Origin: Oceanicola sp. S124 | GTDB lineage: Bacteria > Pseudomonadota > Alphaproteobacteria > Rhodobacterales > Rhodobacteraceae | Direction: 5' to 3' | Assembly: GCF_000220565.1 (NCBI RefSeq) | Contig: NZ_AFPM01000308.1 | Coordinates: 1 to 32,313 of the forward strand | DNA length: 32,313 bases | In this document: positions 7,146 to 14,824 of the stretch, in pieces | Layout of the letters: each line of letters starts with the position of its first letter | Position numbering within the stretch: position 1 is the first letter of the stretch | The notes under the pieces: model-generated | What the model was told of the DNA's origin: nothing | The model's input: the letters and a program-made list of their open reading frames with translations, nothing else | Databases searched by the model: none | Translations under genes and position numbers: made by a program

Positions 7146-8288
7146 ATGCTGCGGATCCTGACACCTCCCGACATCCGCATGGCCCCCGGCATCAGCGGCC
7201 AGACCGGCCCCGTCGCCGCCGGGCTGGGGGTCTCGAACCCGCTGGTCGTGGTCGATCCGATGGTGCTGCAACTGGGCCTCGCCGATGCGGCACTGGACGC
7301 GTTGATCGCAGAGGGCATGACGCCCGGGACCTTCTCGGCCTTCTCGCCCGACCCCACCGATGCCGAAGCGCTGGCCGCCCTGGCCCTGGCGCAGGAGATC
7401 GGCGCGGACGGGCTGGTCGCCATCGGTGGCGGCAGTGCCATGGACGTCGCCAAGGTCGTCGCCCTGCTCTGCCGCCAGCCGGGTCGGTTGCGCGACTTCT
7501 CGGTGCCGCGGATCGTCGACCTGCCCAGCCTGCCGCTGATCTGCATCCCGACCACGGCCGGCACCGGATCGGAAGTGACCCGCGCCGCGGTGATCACCGA
7601 TGCCGCGACCCACGAAAAGCTGCTGCTGCTCGGCTCGGCCCTGCTGCCCTCAGTGGCGCTGCTGGACGTCGATCTGACGCTGAGCTGTCCCTACCGGGTC
7701 ACGGTGGACAGCGGGCTGGACGCGCTTTCCCATGCGCTGGAGGCGCTGGTGAACCGCAACGCCACGCCCTATTCCGACGGGCTGGCGGCTGAGGCCATGG
7801 GGCTGATCGGCGCCAGCCTCGAGGTCGCCGCGCAGGAGCCGGGCAACCGCGCCGCCCGCGAAGACATGTTGCTGGGCGCCTGCCTTGCCGGGATGGCCGT
7901 GTCGCATACCTCGACCGCGCTGATCCACGGCATGAGCCGCCCGATCGGCGCCGCCTTCCATGTGCCCCACGGGATGTCCAACGCGATGCTGATGCCGCTG
8001 GTGACCGAATGGTCCGCCGAGACCGCGCCCGAGGCCTATGCCCGTGCCGCCGCCGCCATGGGTCTCGGCGAGGATGCCGCCGCCCTGGTACAGGCGCTGA
8101 AGGGGCTGAATGCGCGCCTTGGCGTGCCTACCCTGGCCGAGCGCGGCATCCCCGAGGCCGCCTTCACCGCCGCCATCCCCGAGATGGCGCGCCAGGCGCT
8201 GGCCTCGGGCACCCCGGGCAACAACCTGCGACTGGCGGACGACGAGGCGCTGGCCGCGCTCTACCGCAGGCTCTGGGCCGGGGACTGA
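7146..8288 (+). CDS. Iron-containing (group III) alcohol dehydrogenase
   Basis: A 380-residue metal-dependent dehydrogenase. The N-terminal nucleotide domain has GGGSAMDVAK (94-103) and PTTAGTGSE (135-143). The metal ligands of the family are all present: Asp 192 and His 196 in LDALSHALE, His 261 in LIHGMS and His 275 in VPHGMSNA. Members reduce or oxidise short alcohols, aldehydes, lactaldehyde or maleylacetate. The frame stays open further upstream, but ATG at 7146, one base after the ATPase stop, gives the normal family start. Being last in the operon, just before a strong terminator, it probably converts an alcohol intermediate to the aldehyde handled by the operon's aldehyde dehydrogenase (inference). 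Confidence 0.9.
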   Translation: MLRILTPPDIRMAPGISGQTGPVAAGLGVSNPLVVVDPMVLQLGLADAALDALIAEGMTPGTFSAFSPDPTDAEALAALALAQEIGADGLVAIGGGSAMDVAKVVALLCRQPGRLRDFSVPRIVDLPSLPLICIPTTAGTGSEVTRAAVITDAATHEKLLLLGSALLPSVALLDVDLTLSCPYRVTVDSGLDALSHALEALVNRNATPYSDGLAAEAMGLIGASLEVAAQEPGNRAAREDMLLGACLAGMAVSHTSTALIHGMSRPIGAAFHVPHGMSNAMLMPLVTEWSAETAPEAYARAAAAMGLGEDAAALVQALKGLNARLGVPTLAERGIPEAAFTAAIPEMARQALASGTPGNNLRLADDEALAALYRRLWAGD

Positions 8289-8325
8289 CACTGGGGCCTG
8301 AAACTGGGTCTGACAACGGGGCCAT

Positions 8326-8357
8326 GCTCCGCCCGGCGCACGCCGGACGGAGCTTTT
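8326..8357 (+). terminator. Intrinsic terminator of the catabolic operon
   Basis: A twelve-position stem (GCTCCGCCCGGC with GCCGGACGGAGC, one mismatch) closes a four-base loop and is followed directly by TTTT. It lies 37 bases after the alcohol dehydrogenase stop and before the convergent siderophore binding-protein gene. The T-run exists only on the plus strand, so it ends the plus-strand operon. Confidence 0.85.
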
Positions 8358-8376
8358 CCACACGGGACATCGCCGC

Positions 8377-9276
8377 TCAGCTGCCCTGCCCTTCAAGACC
8401 TGCGCGCAGGGTTTCCAGCGTCATCAGCGTCGATTGCACCCCGCCCCCGGCGATGTAGATCGGCCCCGCATCGAGGAAGACCACCTGACCGGCGCGCCAG
8501 GCCTTCGTCTCGCGGATCAGCGCATTGTCGAGCGTCGCGCGGGCGTTCTCGCCTTCGCCACCGATGGCCGCGACACGGTCGATGACCAGCAGCCAGTCCG
8601 GGTCCAGGTCGCGAACATATTCGAACGAGACCGCCTCGCCATGGGTCTCGGCCTTCAGCTCTCCCGCCGCTTCCGTCAGGCCGGTCAGGTCATGCAGCCA
8701 GCCGAACCGCGATCCGCTGCCATAGACCGAGATCTTCGGGCCGTTGGTCAGCAGGATCAGCGCGCTGCCCTTGCCCTCGGCGGCGGCACGGGTGGCGGCG
8801 ATGGCCTGCTCGACCTCGGCCTTCAGCGCGGCGGCCTTGGTCTCCATGCCCCAGATCTGCCCGTAGGCCTCAAGCCGGGCCAGCCCCTGTTCGATGACAT
8901 CGGCGCCCCAGATCGTCATGTCGATGGCAGGCGCGATGCGGGCCATGTCCTGCAGGTGCGGCTGCGAGCGCCCGCCGACGATCACCAGGTCGGGCTCGGC
9001 CGCGTTGACCGCCTCGAAGTCGGGTTCGAACAGCGAGCCGGCATCACCGGCGTAGCCTGCAAGGTAGTCAAGGTAGGTGTTGCTGATCGAGGTCAGCCCG
9101 GCGACGCCCAGGGCATCCAGCGTATCCAGCGCCGCAAGGTCGTAGACGATGGTGCTGGCCGGGCCGGTCTCGACCTTGGCCGGGCCGGGATAGGTCTGGA
9201 CGGTGACGGTCTCCGCGGCGGCGGCCGTGCTCAGGCCGAGAAACGCCGAGAGGGCGAGGGTGGCAATCCTGGTCAT
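8377..9276 (-). CDS. CeuE-like catecholate-siderophore ABC transporter substrate-binding protein
   Basis: A 299-residue periplasmic protein, signal peptide 1-21 (ending AAAA). It fits the CeuE/YclQ/FatB group of the Peripla_BP_2 fold, with family stretches ISVYGSGSRFGWLHDL, THGEAVSFEY and YIAGGG. In Campylobacter CeuE, three arginines (118, 205, 249), His 227 and Tyr 288 bind the ferric catecholate. Here Arg 103, Arg 190, Arg 234 and His 212 show the same spacings, and Tyr 274 lies one residue off, so a full binding site seems kept. ATG at 9276 has an AGGAG site; the longer open frame upstream is rejected. No permease or ATPase gene is adjacent. It diverges from a MarR regulator. Confidence 0.88.
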   Translation of the reverse strand: MTRIATLALSAFLGLSTAAAAETVTVQTYPGPAKVETGPASTIVYDLAALDTLDALGVAGLTSISNTYLDYLAGYAGDAGSLFEPDFEAVNAAEPDLVIVGGRSQPHLQDMARIAPAIDMTIWGADVIEQGLARLEAYGQIWGMETKAAALKAEVEQAIAATRAAAEGKGSALILLTNGPKISVYGSGSRFGWLHDLTGLTEAAGELKAETHGEAVSFEYVRDLDPDWLLVIDRVAAIGGEGENARATLDNALIRETKAWRAGQVVFLDAGPIYIAGGGVQSTLMTLETLRAGLEGQGS

Positions 9277-9295
9277 GTGGTACTCCTGTTGTGAG

Positions 9296-9330
9296 GGGCC
9301 GACCCGGGGGCGTCCCCGAGGTGTCGGCCC
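9296..9330 (-). promoter_or_regulatory. Nested inverted repeat in the leader of the CeuE-like gene
   Basis: GGGCCGAC (9296-9303) pairs with GTCGGCCC (9323-9330), enclosing a shorter GGGG/CCCC hairpin. It occupies the divergent interval between the CeuE-like gene and the MarR gene, close to the ribosome site of the former. It could be an operator for the MarR protein or an mRNA leader fold; the sequence does not decide. Confidence 0.45.
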
Positions 9331-9391
9331 TATGGTGTTGAGGCTGGTGAAGCGGTAGTGGGAGGGCACGGAACGAGCGGGACCCCCGACC

Positions 9392-9868
9392 ATGGCAGAT
9401 ACCCCCGACAGGCAGCATGATCCCTTCGCCGGGGATACCGACCCCCGGATGGGGGCCAACCGGGTCTGGTTCAACCTGCTGCGGATCCAGCGCAGCCTCG
9501 GGGCGCGGATCGCCCGCCGCCTGCGCCAGCACGGCATCGGGGATCCGCTGTGGTACGAGATCCTGCTGGAACTGGAACGCGCCGGGCCGGCGGGCATGCT
9601 GATGGCCGACCTCGAGCAGAAGCTGTTCACCGCGCAATATGCCCTGTCGCGCCACGCCGCCCGGATCGAGGCCCAGGGCTGGATCCGCAGCGAGGCCAGC
9701 CCCGGCCCCGGGCGCAGCAAGCGCCTGCGCCTGACCGAGACCGGCCTGGGGATGCACCAGACGATCTGGGAGGCCTACAGCGAGATCATCGCGGAAGAGA
9801 TCGGCAGCCGCCTGACAGTGGACGAGGCCTATGACGTCGCCCGCCAGCTGATCCGCCTCTATCCCTGA
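9392..9868 (+). CDS. MarR-family winged-helix transcriptional regulator
   Basis: A 158-residue regulator. Helices from about 23 onwards lead into a winged helix (about 50-115): DPLWYEILLELERA, LMADLEQKLFTAQYALSRHAARIEAQGWI as the recognition helix region, then a wing with SPGPGRSKRLRLTETG. Terminal helices serve dimerisation. The proline- and aspartate-rich first 20 residues look disordered. Position between a siderophore binding protein (divergent) and a TonB receptor (convergent) suggests control of siderophore uptake, though MarR proteins normally sense phenolic ligands. A catechol-type siderophore or breakdown product would be a natural effector (inference). Confidence 0.87.
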   Translation: MADTPDRQHDPFAGDTDPRMGANRVWFNLLRIQRSLGARIARRLRQHGIGDPLWYEILLELERAGPAGMLMADLEQKLFTAQYALSRHAARIEAQGWIRSEASPGPGRSKRLRLTETGLGMHQTIWEAYSEIIAEEIGSRLTVDEAYDVARQLIRLYP

Positions 9869-9871
9869 CCT

Positions 9872-9916
9872 GCCAGACCCGGAAAGGCCAGACCCGGAAA
9901 GGCCAGACCCGGACAA
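9872..9916 (+). repeat. Three tandem copies of a 15-base unit
   Basis: GCCAGACCCGGAAAG at 9872-9886 and 9887-9901, then a diverging third copy at 9902-9916. It begins just after the marR stop and precedes the hairpin terminator. Probably replication slippage in non-coding DNA. Confidence 0.8.
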
Positions 9917-9922
9917 GGAAAG

Positions 9923-9954
9923 GCCGTTCCGGGCAGCCCTCTCCCCGGAACGGC
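9923..9954. terminator. Bidirectional hairpin terminator between marR and the TonB receptor gene
   Basis: GCCGTTCCGGG pairs with CCCGGAACGGC over eleven perfect positions around a ten-base loop. It lies between two convergent genes. A second GC-rich inverted repeat follows at about 9959-9982. Neither has a clear T-run, so termination may be partial or Rho-assisted. Confidence 0.6.
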
Positions 9955-10017
9955 ACAAGCCGCCGCCCCCGGGGGGACGGCGGCGCGAAGCAGGGACAGT
10001 CGCCTGCCCCGCCGCCA

Positions 10018-12012
10018 TCAGAAGCGCGTCACCGCGACCAGCGAGATCGTCCGGCCCGGCTCCTTCAGCGTGGTGATGGTGTCGTACTCGGCGCCATAGG
10101 TCGCACGGTCGGCGTATTCCACGTCGAAGAGGTTGCTGACCTCGGCGCGCAGGGTCAGGTTGGACAGGCTGGGCGGAACGTATTCGGCCCAGAGATTGAC
10201 CACGGTGTAGCCCTCGTAATCGCGCGAGGTCGGATCCGGGGCCTCCTCGTCCAGCGCGATGTCGAGGCCACCGCCCAGCGTCAGCCCGCTGATCCGGGTC
10301 TCCTGCTCGATCTCGAAGGCCATGACCGTGCCGATCGGGGTGCCGAAGTCCTGCGCATCCCAGCTGCCCGCGATGGTGCCGTCGACCCTGACCTCGCTAT
10401 GGGCCAGGGTGGCGCGGGCAAAGCCGCTGCCCCAGCCGTAGGTCGCGCCGAGGTTGAAGCCCCGGCTCTCGAAATCGAAGGTCGAAGTGGACGAGCGCGC
10501 ATTGTCCATCCTAGTCACGAAGACCTCGCCCGAGAGGGTCAGGGCCCCCTGCGTCCAGTCAAAGCCGAGGGTGGCATTGTCCGCCCGCACCGCGTCCAGC
10601 GCGTCATAGCTGCCGGGGGCGCGCAGGCCCTCGTAGAGGTAGTTGTCCTCGATCACCAGGCCACCGAAGACCGAGGAAACGCCGCCGCGCAGGGCCAGCG
10701 CCTCGGTCACCGCATAGGTCAGCGAGGCATTGCCCGACACACCCTGGAAGGTCTTCTCGAAACCGTTGACCCCGGTGAAGTCCTGCCGGTCGAAGCGGGC
10801 CCCGAACGAGACCTTGAGCGCCTCGGTGGGCCGCAACCGGGCCTGGGCGAAGACCCCGAGGTTGCGCGAGCTTTCGGTATCGTCGGCGGGATAGGTCGCG
10901 TCCTCGCTGAAGTAATGGCCGCGCTTGCGCTGGAAATCGACGCCGGCGGTCACCGTGTCCTCGGCCCCGAGGTGGAAGGTGTTCTCGGCGGTCATCGACA
11001 GGGTGTTCGATGTGCCGTTGCTGTCGTAGGGCTCGGGCTTGTCGATCAGGCTTTCCGAGAAGCCGATGTGCAGCCGGGGATCCCAGAGCCCGATGGCATC
11101 GGGCTGCTCGTAGCTGAGCGCATAGCTCGAGCGGGTGGTGTCATAGGGGATCAGCGCATCGCTCACGCCACGGAAGCCGCCGAAGTTGGCACGCTCCTGT
11201 CGCAGGGCATTGTCCTGCAGGCGCTGCGCCGAGACCTCCAGCCGGTGCCCGCCGGCCTCGTAGGCGACCTTGGCAAGGTAGCTTTCCAGCGCCGCGCGGG
11301 TGCCGTGCATCCGATCGCCGCCCCCCGAGGTGTAATCCTCGCCATCCGCCAGCTTGCCGTAGAGCAGCCATTCGAAGCCGCCCTCGCGGCCGGCCAGGGT
11401 CAGGCCGGTTTGCAGGGTTTCGCCGTTGTCGGAATAGGACAGGCGCAGGTTGCCGCCGAAGTTTGCGCCGGTGTCGAGGATATCGGCAGCGTCGACGGTC
11501 TCGAAGACCACCGAACCGGCCAGCGCATAGGGCCCCGCATCGGCGGGCGAGACGGTGGCATCCGCGCGCACCTGCTTCAGCAGCCCCGGGTCGATGGCAT
11601 TGGCCGAGACATGGTGGAAGGCGCGGTTGTTCTGCGCCGTTCCGTCAAGGGTCACCCCGAGGTTCAGCATGTCGACACCGTTGACGTAGATCTTCTGGGT
11701 CAGCGGCAGCGCGCCGCCGACCGAGACCGAGGCGATCCCCGAGAAGACATCCTTGAGGTCGCCGGTCCGGGCCTGTTCCAGCTCGCGCTCGGAGACATAC
11801 ATCGAGGTGGCGCGGTCGGCCTCACTGCCCAGCTCGTCGCGCTGCTCGACGGTGATCGGGTCCAGCGTGAAGACCGCTGTTGCCTCCTGCCCCAGAGCGC
11901 CCTGCCCCGGAAGGGCGATCAGCGCCAGCGCGCTGCAGGTGGCAAGGTGATGCGCGGCCCGGCGCCCAGTGCGTGGCGCGCCGTGCGTAGCCCGTTCGGC
12001 GGAAGGTGTCAT
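10018..12012 (-). CDS. TonB-dependent outer-membrane siderophore receptor
   Basis: A 664-residue outer-membrane receptor. After a long basic N-terminus a hydrophobic core (about 27-42, ending ALGQ) gives an export signal. A TonB-box-like stretch LDPITVEQRDE comes next. The plug domain (about 65-175) has DLKDVFSGIASVSVGGA and KIYVNGVDMLNLGVTLDG. The rest is a beta barrel with alternating strands and the classical final aromatic residue, ending VTRF. Neighbouring binding protein and its catecholate-type site suggest a ferric catecholate as cargo; the plug alone would also allow heme. AT-rich promoter DNA lies upstream. Start at ATG 12012. Confidence 0.92.
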   Translation of the reverse strand: MTPSAERATHGAPRTGRRAAHHLATCSALALIALPGQGALGQEATAVFTLDPITVEQRDELGSEADRATSMYVSERELEQARTGDLKDVFSGIASVSVGGALPLTQKIYVNGVDMLNLGVTLDGTAQNNRAFHHVSANAIDPGLLKQVRADATVSPADAGPYALAGSVVFETVDAADILDTGANFGGNLRLSYSDNGETLQTGLTLAGREGGFEWLLYGKLADGEDYTSGGGDRMHGTRAALESYLAKVAYEAGGHRLEVSAQRLQDNALRQERANFGGFRGVSDALIPYDTTRSSYALSYEQPDAIGLWDPRLHIGFSESLIDKPEPYDSNGTSNTLSMTAENTFHLGAEDTVTAGVDFQRKRGHYFSEDATYPADDTESSRNLGVFAQARLRPTEALKVSFGARFDRQDFTGVNGFEKTFQGVSGNASLTYAVTEALALRGGVSSVFGGLVIEDNYLYEGLRAPGSYDALDAVRADNATLGFDWTQGALTLSGEVFVTRMDNARSSTSTFDFESRGFNLGATYGWGSGFARATLAHSEVRVDGTIAGSWDAQDFGTPIGTVMAFEIEQETRISGLTLGGGLDIALDEEAPDPTSRDYEGYTVVNLWAEYVPPSLSNLTLRAEVSNLFDVEYADRATYGAEYDTITTLKEPGRTISLVAVTRF

Positions 12013-12083
12013 GACTGTCCCCAGCTTCTGTCATTCAGTCGATCTGGCTGGGCCGCTCGGGGCTTGGCTTCGGGAAGTACGAG

Positions 12084-12114
12084 TAATTTAGTCGGAATTA
12101 TTATGCAAGTGCAT
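12084..12114. promoter_or_regulatory. AT-rich promoter with two inverted repeats upstream of the TonB receptor
   Basis: TAATT-N7-AATTA spans 12084-12100 and ATGCA-AG-TGCAT spans 12103-12114. On the minus strand TTGCAT is followed after 17 bases by TACTCG, a possible -35/-10 pair pointing at the receptor. The remaining upstream DNA to 12302 holds only a GTGCGC/GCGCAC hairpin (12147-12163) and no gene that I can support. Confidence 0.45.
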
Positions 12115-12302
12115 GTATCACCAGACGCCCTGATTTCCAACGCCCTGTGCGCACCCTGCGCACGCGCCGCCAGACGGCTGCGCGGCCGGGATACGCCGGG
12201 CATGAGGCACGGGCAGCAGTGGGGCGGTCAGGCTCTCCGGGCAGGCCAGTGCCGCGCGCCCGGCAGGGCGACGCGGTTGCACCTGGCGCACAAGGCGCGC
12301 GT

Positions 12303-12716
12303 TCAGAAGCGCTTGGACAGGAAGCAGCGGCTGCGCCCGGCGACGAAATCCGGGATCTCTCCGCAGAGGGCATAGCCGGCGGCCTCGTACCGCGCGCGGG
12401 CCTGCGGGTTGAAGGTGTCGATATGGGCACCGGTGCAGCCACGGGAACGGGCCTCGTCCTCGGCCCGCGCCAGCAATGCCCCGGCAAGGCCCTGACCGCG
12501 CTGGCTTTCCGCGACCCAAAGCCACTGCACGTAAAGCCAGCCCCAGGCGGTCATGCCGTTTAGCCCGGCAACGAGGTCGCCGTCCTGATGCACCGTGATC
12601 GCCAGCGGGGTCCGCACCGAGGGGCCGACCGTGGCGTCAATGTAGGCGGCAAGCTGGCGCCCCAGCTCGGCCACCGCCGCGTCCGGCGTATCGGTCAGCT
12701 GCCAGCGGAGGCTCAT
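12303..12716 (-). CDS. GNAT-family N-acetyltransferase
   Basis: A 137-residue acetyltransferase. The acetyl-CoA pyrophosphate loop reads [11 protein letters not shown] (about 79-89), followed by [12 protein letters not shown] as the last conserved element. ATG at 12716 overlaps the anmK stop (ATGA), so it is translationally coupled to anmK as the last gene of the salvage operon; the frame stays open upstream within anmK but that is not a gene. The acceptor is unknown. The operon suggests an amino sugar, a D-amino acid or a peptide amine released from cell-wall turnover (inference). Confidence 0.85.
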   Translation of the reverse strand: MSLRWQLTDTPDAAVAELGRQLAAYIDATVGPSVRTPLAITVHQDGDLVAGLNGMTAWGWLYVQWLWVAESQRGQGLAGALLARAEDEARSRGCTGAHIDTFNPQARARYEAAGYALCGEIPDFVAGRSRCFLSKRF

Positions 12717-13831
12717 GCCCGGGCGATCCTGCCGCCGGTCATCGGCGCCGGCACGCCGGTGGAGGTGGGGAAGCTGATCGGCAGGCCGCGCAGGCTGCGC
12801 ACGGCCAGCAGGGCAAAGCACTCGGCCTCGACCGCATCGCCACGCCAGCCCATCACCTCGGCCGGTTCCGCAACGACGCCCGCGCGGGCGTTCAGCGCCG
12901 CCATCAGCGCCGGATTGCGCCGCCCGCCGCCGCAGACGATCAGCCGGTCCGGCCGGGTCGGCAGCAGGTCCAGCGCGCAGCCGACCGCCGCCGCCGAGAA
13001 GGCGGTGAGGGTCGCCGCCCCGTCCTCGGTCGAAAGCCCGGCGCACCAGTCATGGCCGAAGTCGAACCGATCCAGCGATTTCGGATAGGGGCGCGTCATG
13101 TAGTCCATGGTCAGCCGCTCGGCCAGCAGCGCCTCGTCGACTGTGCCCGCCAGCGCCAGCGCGCCGTCGACATCCATCTCGCCCCGGCCCCGGGCGCGGA
13201 CGAAATCGTTGATCGGCGCATTGGCCGGGCCGGTGTCGAAGGCGGCAATGCTGCCATCCTCGCCCCGCCAGGTGACATTGGCCACGCCGCCGAGGTTCAG
13301 CACAGCCGTGCCCCTGGGCGCGCCCGCCGTCTCCAGCAGCGCCTTGTGGTAGATCGCCGAGAGCGGCGCCCCCTGCCCGCCTGCCGCCATGTCGGCACTG
13401 CGGAAGTCATAGCCCACGTCGCAGCCGAGGATCTGTGCCATCAGCGCCCCGTCGCCCAGCTGGCGGGTGGCGCCAAGACGGGCCGGTGTCGGCGCGCGGT
13501 GCAGCACGGTCTGGCCGTGGAAGCCGACCACGCCGATGTCGCCCATCGACAGCCCCGCGCCCTCGACCACCTGCCGCACGGCCTCTGACTGCGCGCGGGT
13601 CAGCAGCGCCTCGGCCTCGGCGAAGATCGCAGGCTCCGGTCCCTCGAAGTTCCAGGCCCGCGCCTGGGCCAGTGCCTCGGCCAGGATCACGTTGATCTCT
13701 GCCGGGTAGGGCACGAGGTCATAGGCGCCGAACTCGGCGATGGTCTCGCCATCGGTGCGCAGCAGGGCCACGTCGATATTGCCGTCCAGCACGGTGCCGG
13801 TCATCAGGCCGACAGCCCAGATCGGGTCCAT
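12713..13831 (-). CDS. anmK: Anhydro-N-acetylmuramic acid kinase
   Basis: A 372-residue sugar kinase of the AnmK family. It opens 1,6-anhydroMurNAc with ATP and water to give MurNAc-6-phosphate, the substrate of MurQ. Recognisable motifs are the N-terminal phosphate loop [11 protein letters not shown] (family usually GLMSGTSLDG), [41 protein letters not shown] and CGGGRRNP. Length matches the family. It follows the serine hydrolase by two bases and overlaps the GNAT gene by four. The V-L-D-G-N variation in the first loop is notable but sits in an otherwise complete protein. Confidence 0.95.
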   Translation of the reverse strand: MDPIWAVGLMTGTVLDGNIDVALLRTDGETIAEFGAYDLVPYPAEINVILAEALAQARAWNFEGPEPAIFAEAEALLTRAQSEAVRQVVEGAGLSMGDIGVVGFHGQTVLHRAPTPARLGATRQLGDGALMAQILGCDVGYDFRSADMAAGGQGAPLSAIYHKALLETAGAPRGTAVLNLGGVANVTWRGEDGSIAAFDTGPANAPINDFVRARGRGEMDVDGALALAGTVDEALLAERLTMDYMTRPYPKSLDRFDFGHDWCAGLSTEDGAATLTAFSAAAVGCALDLLPTRPDRLIVCGGGRRNPALMAALNARAGVVAEPAEVMGWRGDAVEAECFALLAVRSLRGLPISFPTSTGVPAPMTGGRIARA

Positions 13832-13833
13832 GG

Positions 13834-14823
13834 TCAGTCCTCCAGTATCGCCTCGCCGACGGCGCGCCGCAGGTCGAGGATCTCGGTTTCAACATGGCGC
13901 GACGGGTGCACGCGGTTGGTCAACAGGCTCCAGCCGCAGCCCCGGTCCAGGTCCAGCCAGAGCCCGGTGCCGGTAAAGCCGGTATGGCCGATGGTCCGGG
14001 CCGAGGCAGCCGAGCCGCCGTGCCAGCCCTCATGCGCCAGCTCCCAGCCATGACCGCGGGTGTCGCGCAGCGGGGTCAGCAGCAGCGCGCAATGGCCGTC
14101 CTGCGCCGCGTGGCGATCCAGCAGGCCGGACGCGAAATCCAGCACCCCGTCAATGGTCCCGAACAGCCCCGCGTGGCCCGAGCCCTGCAGTGCGTAGCAG
14201 TTCTCGTCATGCACCTCGCCGCGCATCACCCGGCCACGCCAGGAACAGGCCTCGGTCGGGGCGGTCTGATCGGCGGGCGGCGCGAAGGAGAGACCCGGCG
14301 CTAGCTCCATCTGGTGGATCGTGCGCCCCTCCAGCCGCTCCAGCGCGATGCCCAGCAGGATGAAGTTGATGTCGGAATAGACCTGCGGCCCCGGCTGCCA
14401 GTTCCGTTGCAGCACGAAGGCGCGCAGCGTCGCGGGGTCACTGCCGTAGGTGTAGATCGGTTCGACCGCCGGATAGGCGGTGCGGTGGCCGAGGCAGTCG
14501 CGGAAGGTCACCTGCCGCTGCCACGAGCCCGCGTGATACTGGTGCAGGTCCGGGATCACCGAGATCAGCGGCGCGTCCAGGTCGATGCGGCCGGCGGCGG
14601 CATGGGCCAGGATGCGCTCGGTGGTGAAGATCACCTTGGTCAGCGAAGCAAGGTCGAACCAGGTGTCGGTCTCCATCCCCGGCGCGTCGTCGCCGGTCTC
14701 GCGCTGGCCGCAGGACCAGGTGCGGCGGCTGCCATCGGCCAGCACCTGCCCCAGCACGGCGCCGGGGATGGGGGTGCGTTGCAGATGCGCGGCAATGACG
14801 GTGGTGGCGCGCGCGAACCCCAT
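13834..14823 (-). CDS. Serine hydrolase of the class-C beta-lactamase / penicillin-binding protein family (YfeW/AmpH-like)
   Basis: A 329-residue protein with the active-site set of the family: SLTK at 60-63 (nucleophile Ser 60 and Lys 63), a YSDIN element in place of the usual YxN, and GHTG in place of KTG. Such proteins act as D-Ala carboxypeptidases, peptide hydrolases or esterases. In E. coli the related YfeW belongs to the murQ-murP operon, matching this context. No signal peptide is obvious when read from ATG 14823, so it may be cytoplasmic. An in-frame ATG at 14868 is possible but would overlap the ATPase by 44 bases; 14823 starts one base after the ATPase stop and is preferred. Confidence 0.82.
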   Translation of the reverse strand: MGFARATTVIAAHLQRTPIPGAVLGQVLADGSRRTWSCGQRETGDDAPGMETDTWFDLASLTKVIFTTERILAHAAAGRIDLDAPLISVIPDLHQYHAGSWQRQVTFRDCLGHRTAYPAVEPIYTYGSDPATLRAFVLQRNWQPGPQVYSDINFILLGIALERLEGRTIHQMELAPGLSFAPPADQTAPTEACSWRGRVMRGEVHDENCYALQGSGHAGLFGTIDGVLDFASGLLDRHAAQDGHCALLLTPLRDTRGHGWELAHEGWHGGSAASARTIGHTGFTGTGLWLDLDRGCGWSLLTNRVHPSRHVETEILDLRRAVGEAILED

Positions 14824-14824
14824 C

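Noticed and set aside
10399-12375. 658-codon plus-strand frame opposite the TonB receptor gene
   Set aside because: Stop codons are rare by chance in this GC-rich DNA; the minus-strand receptor has signal, plug and barrel features and explains the region.
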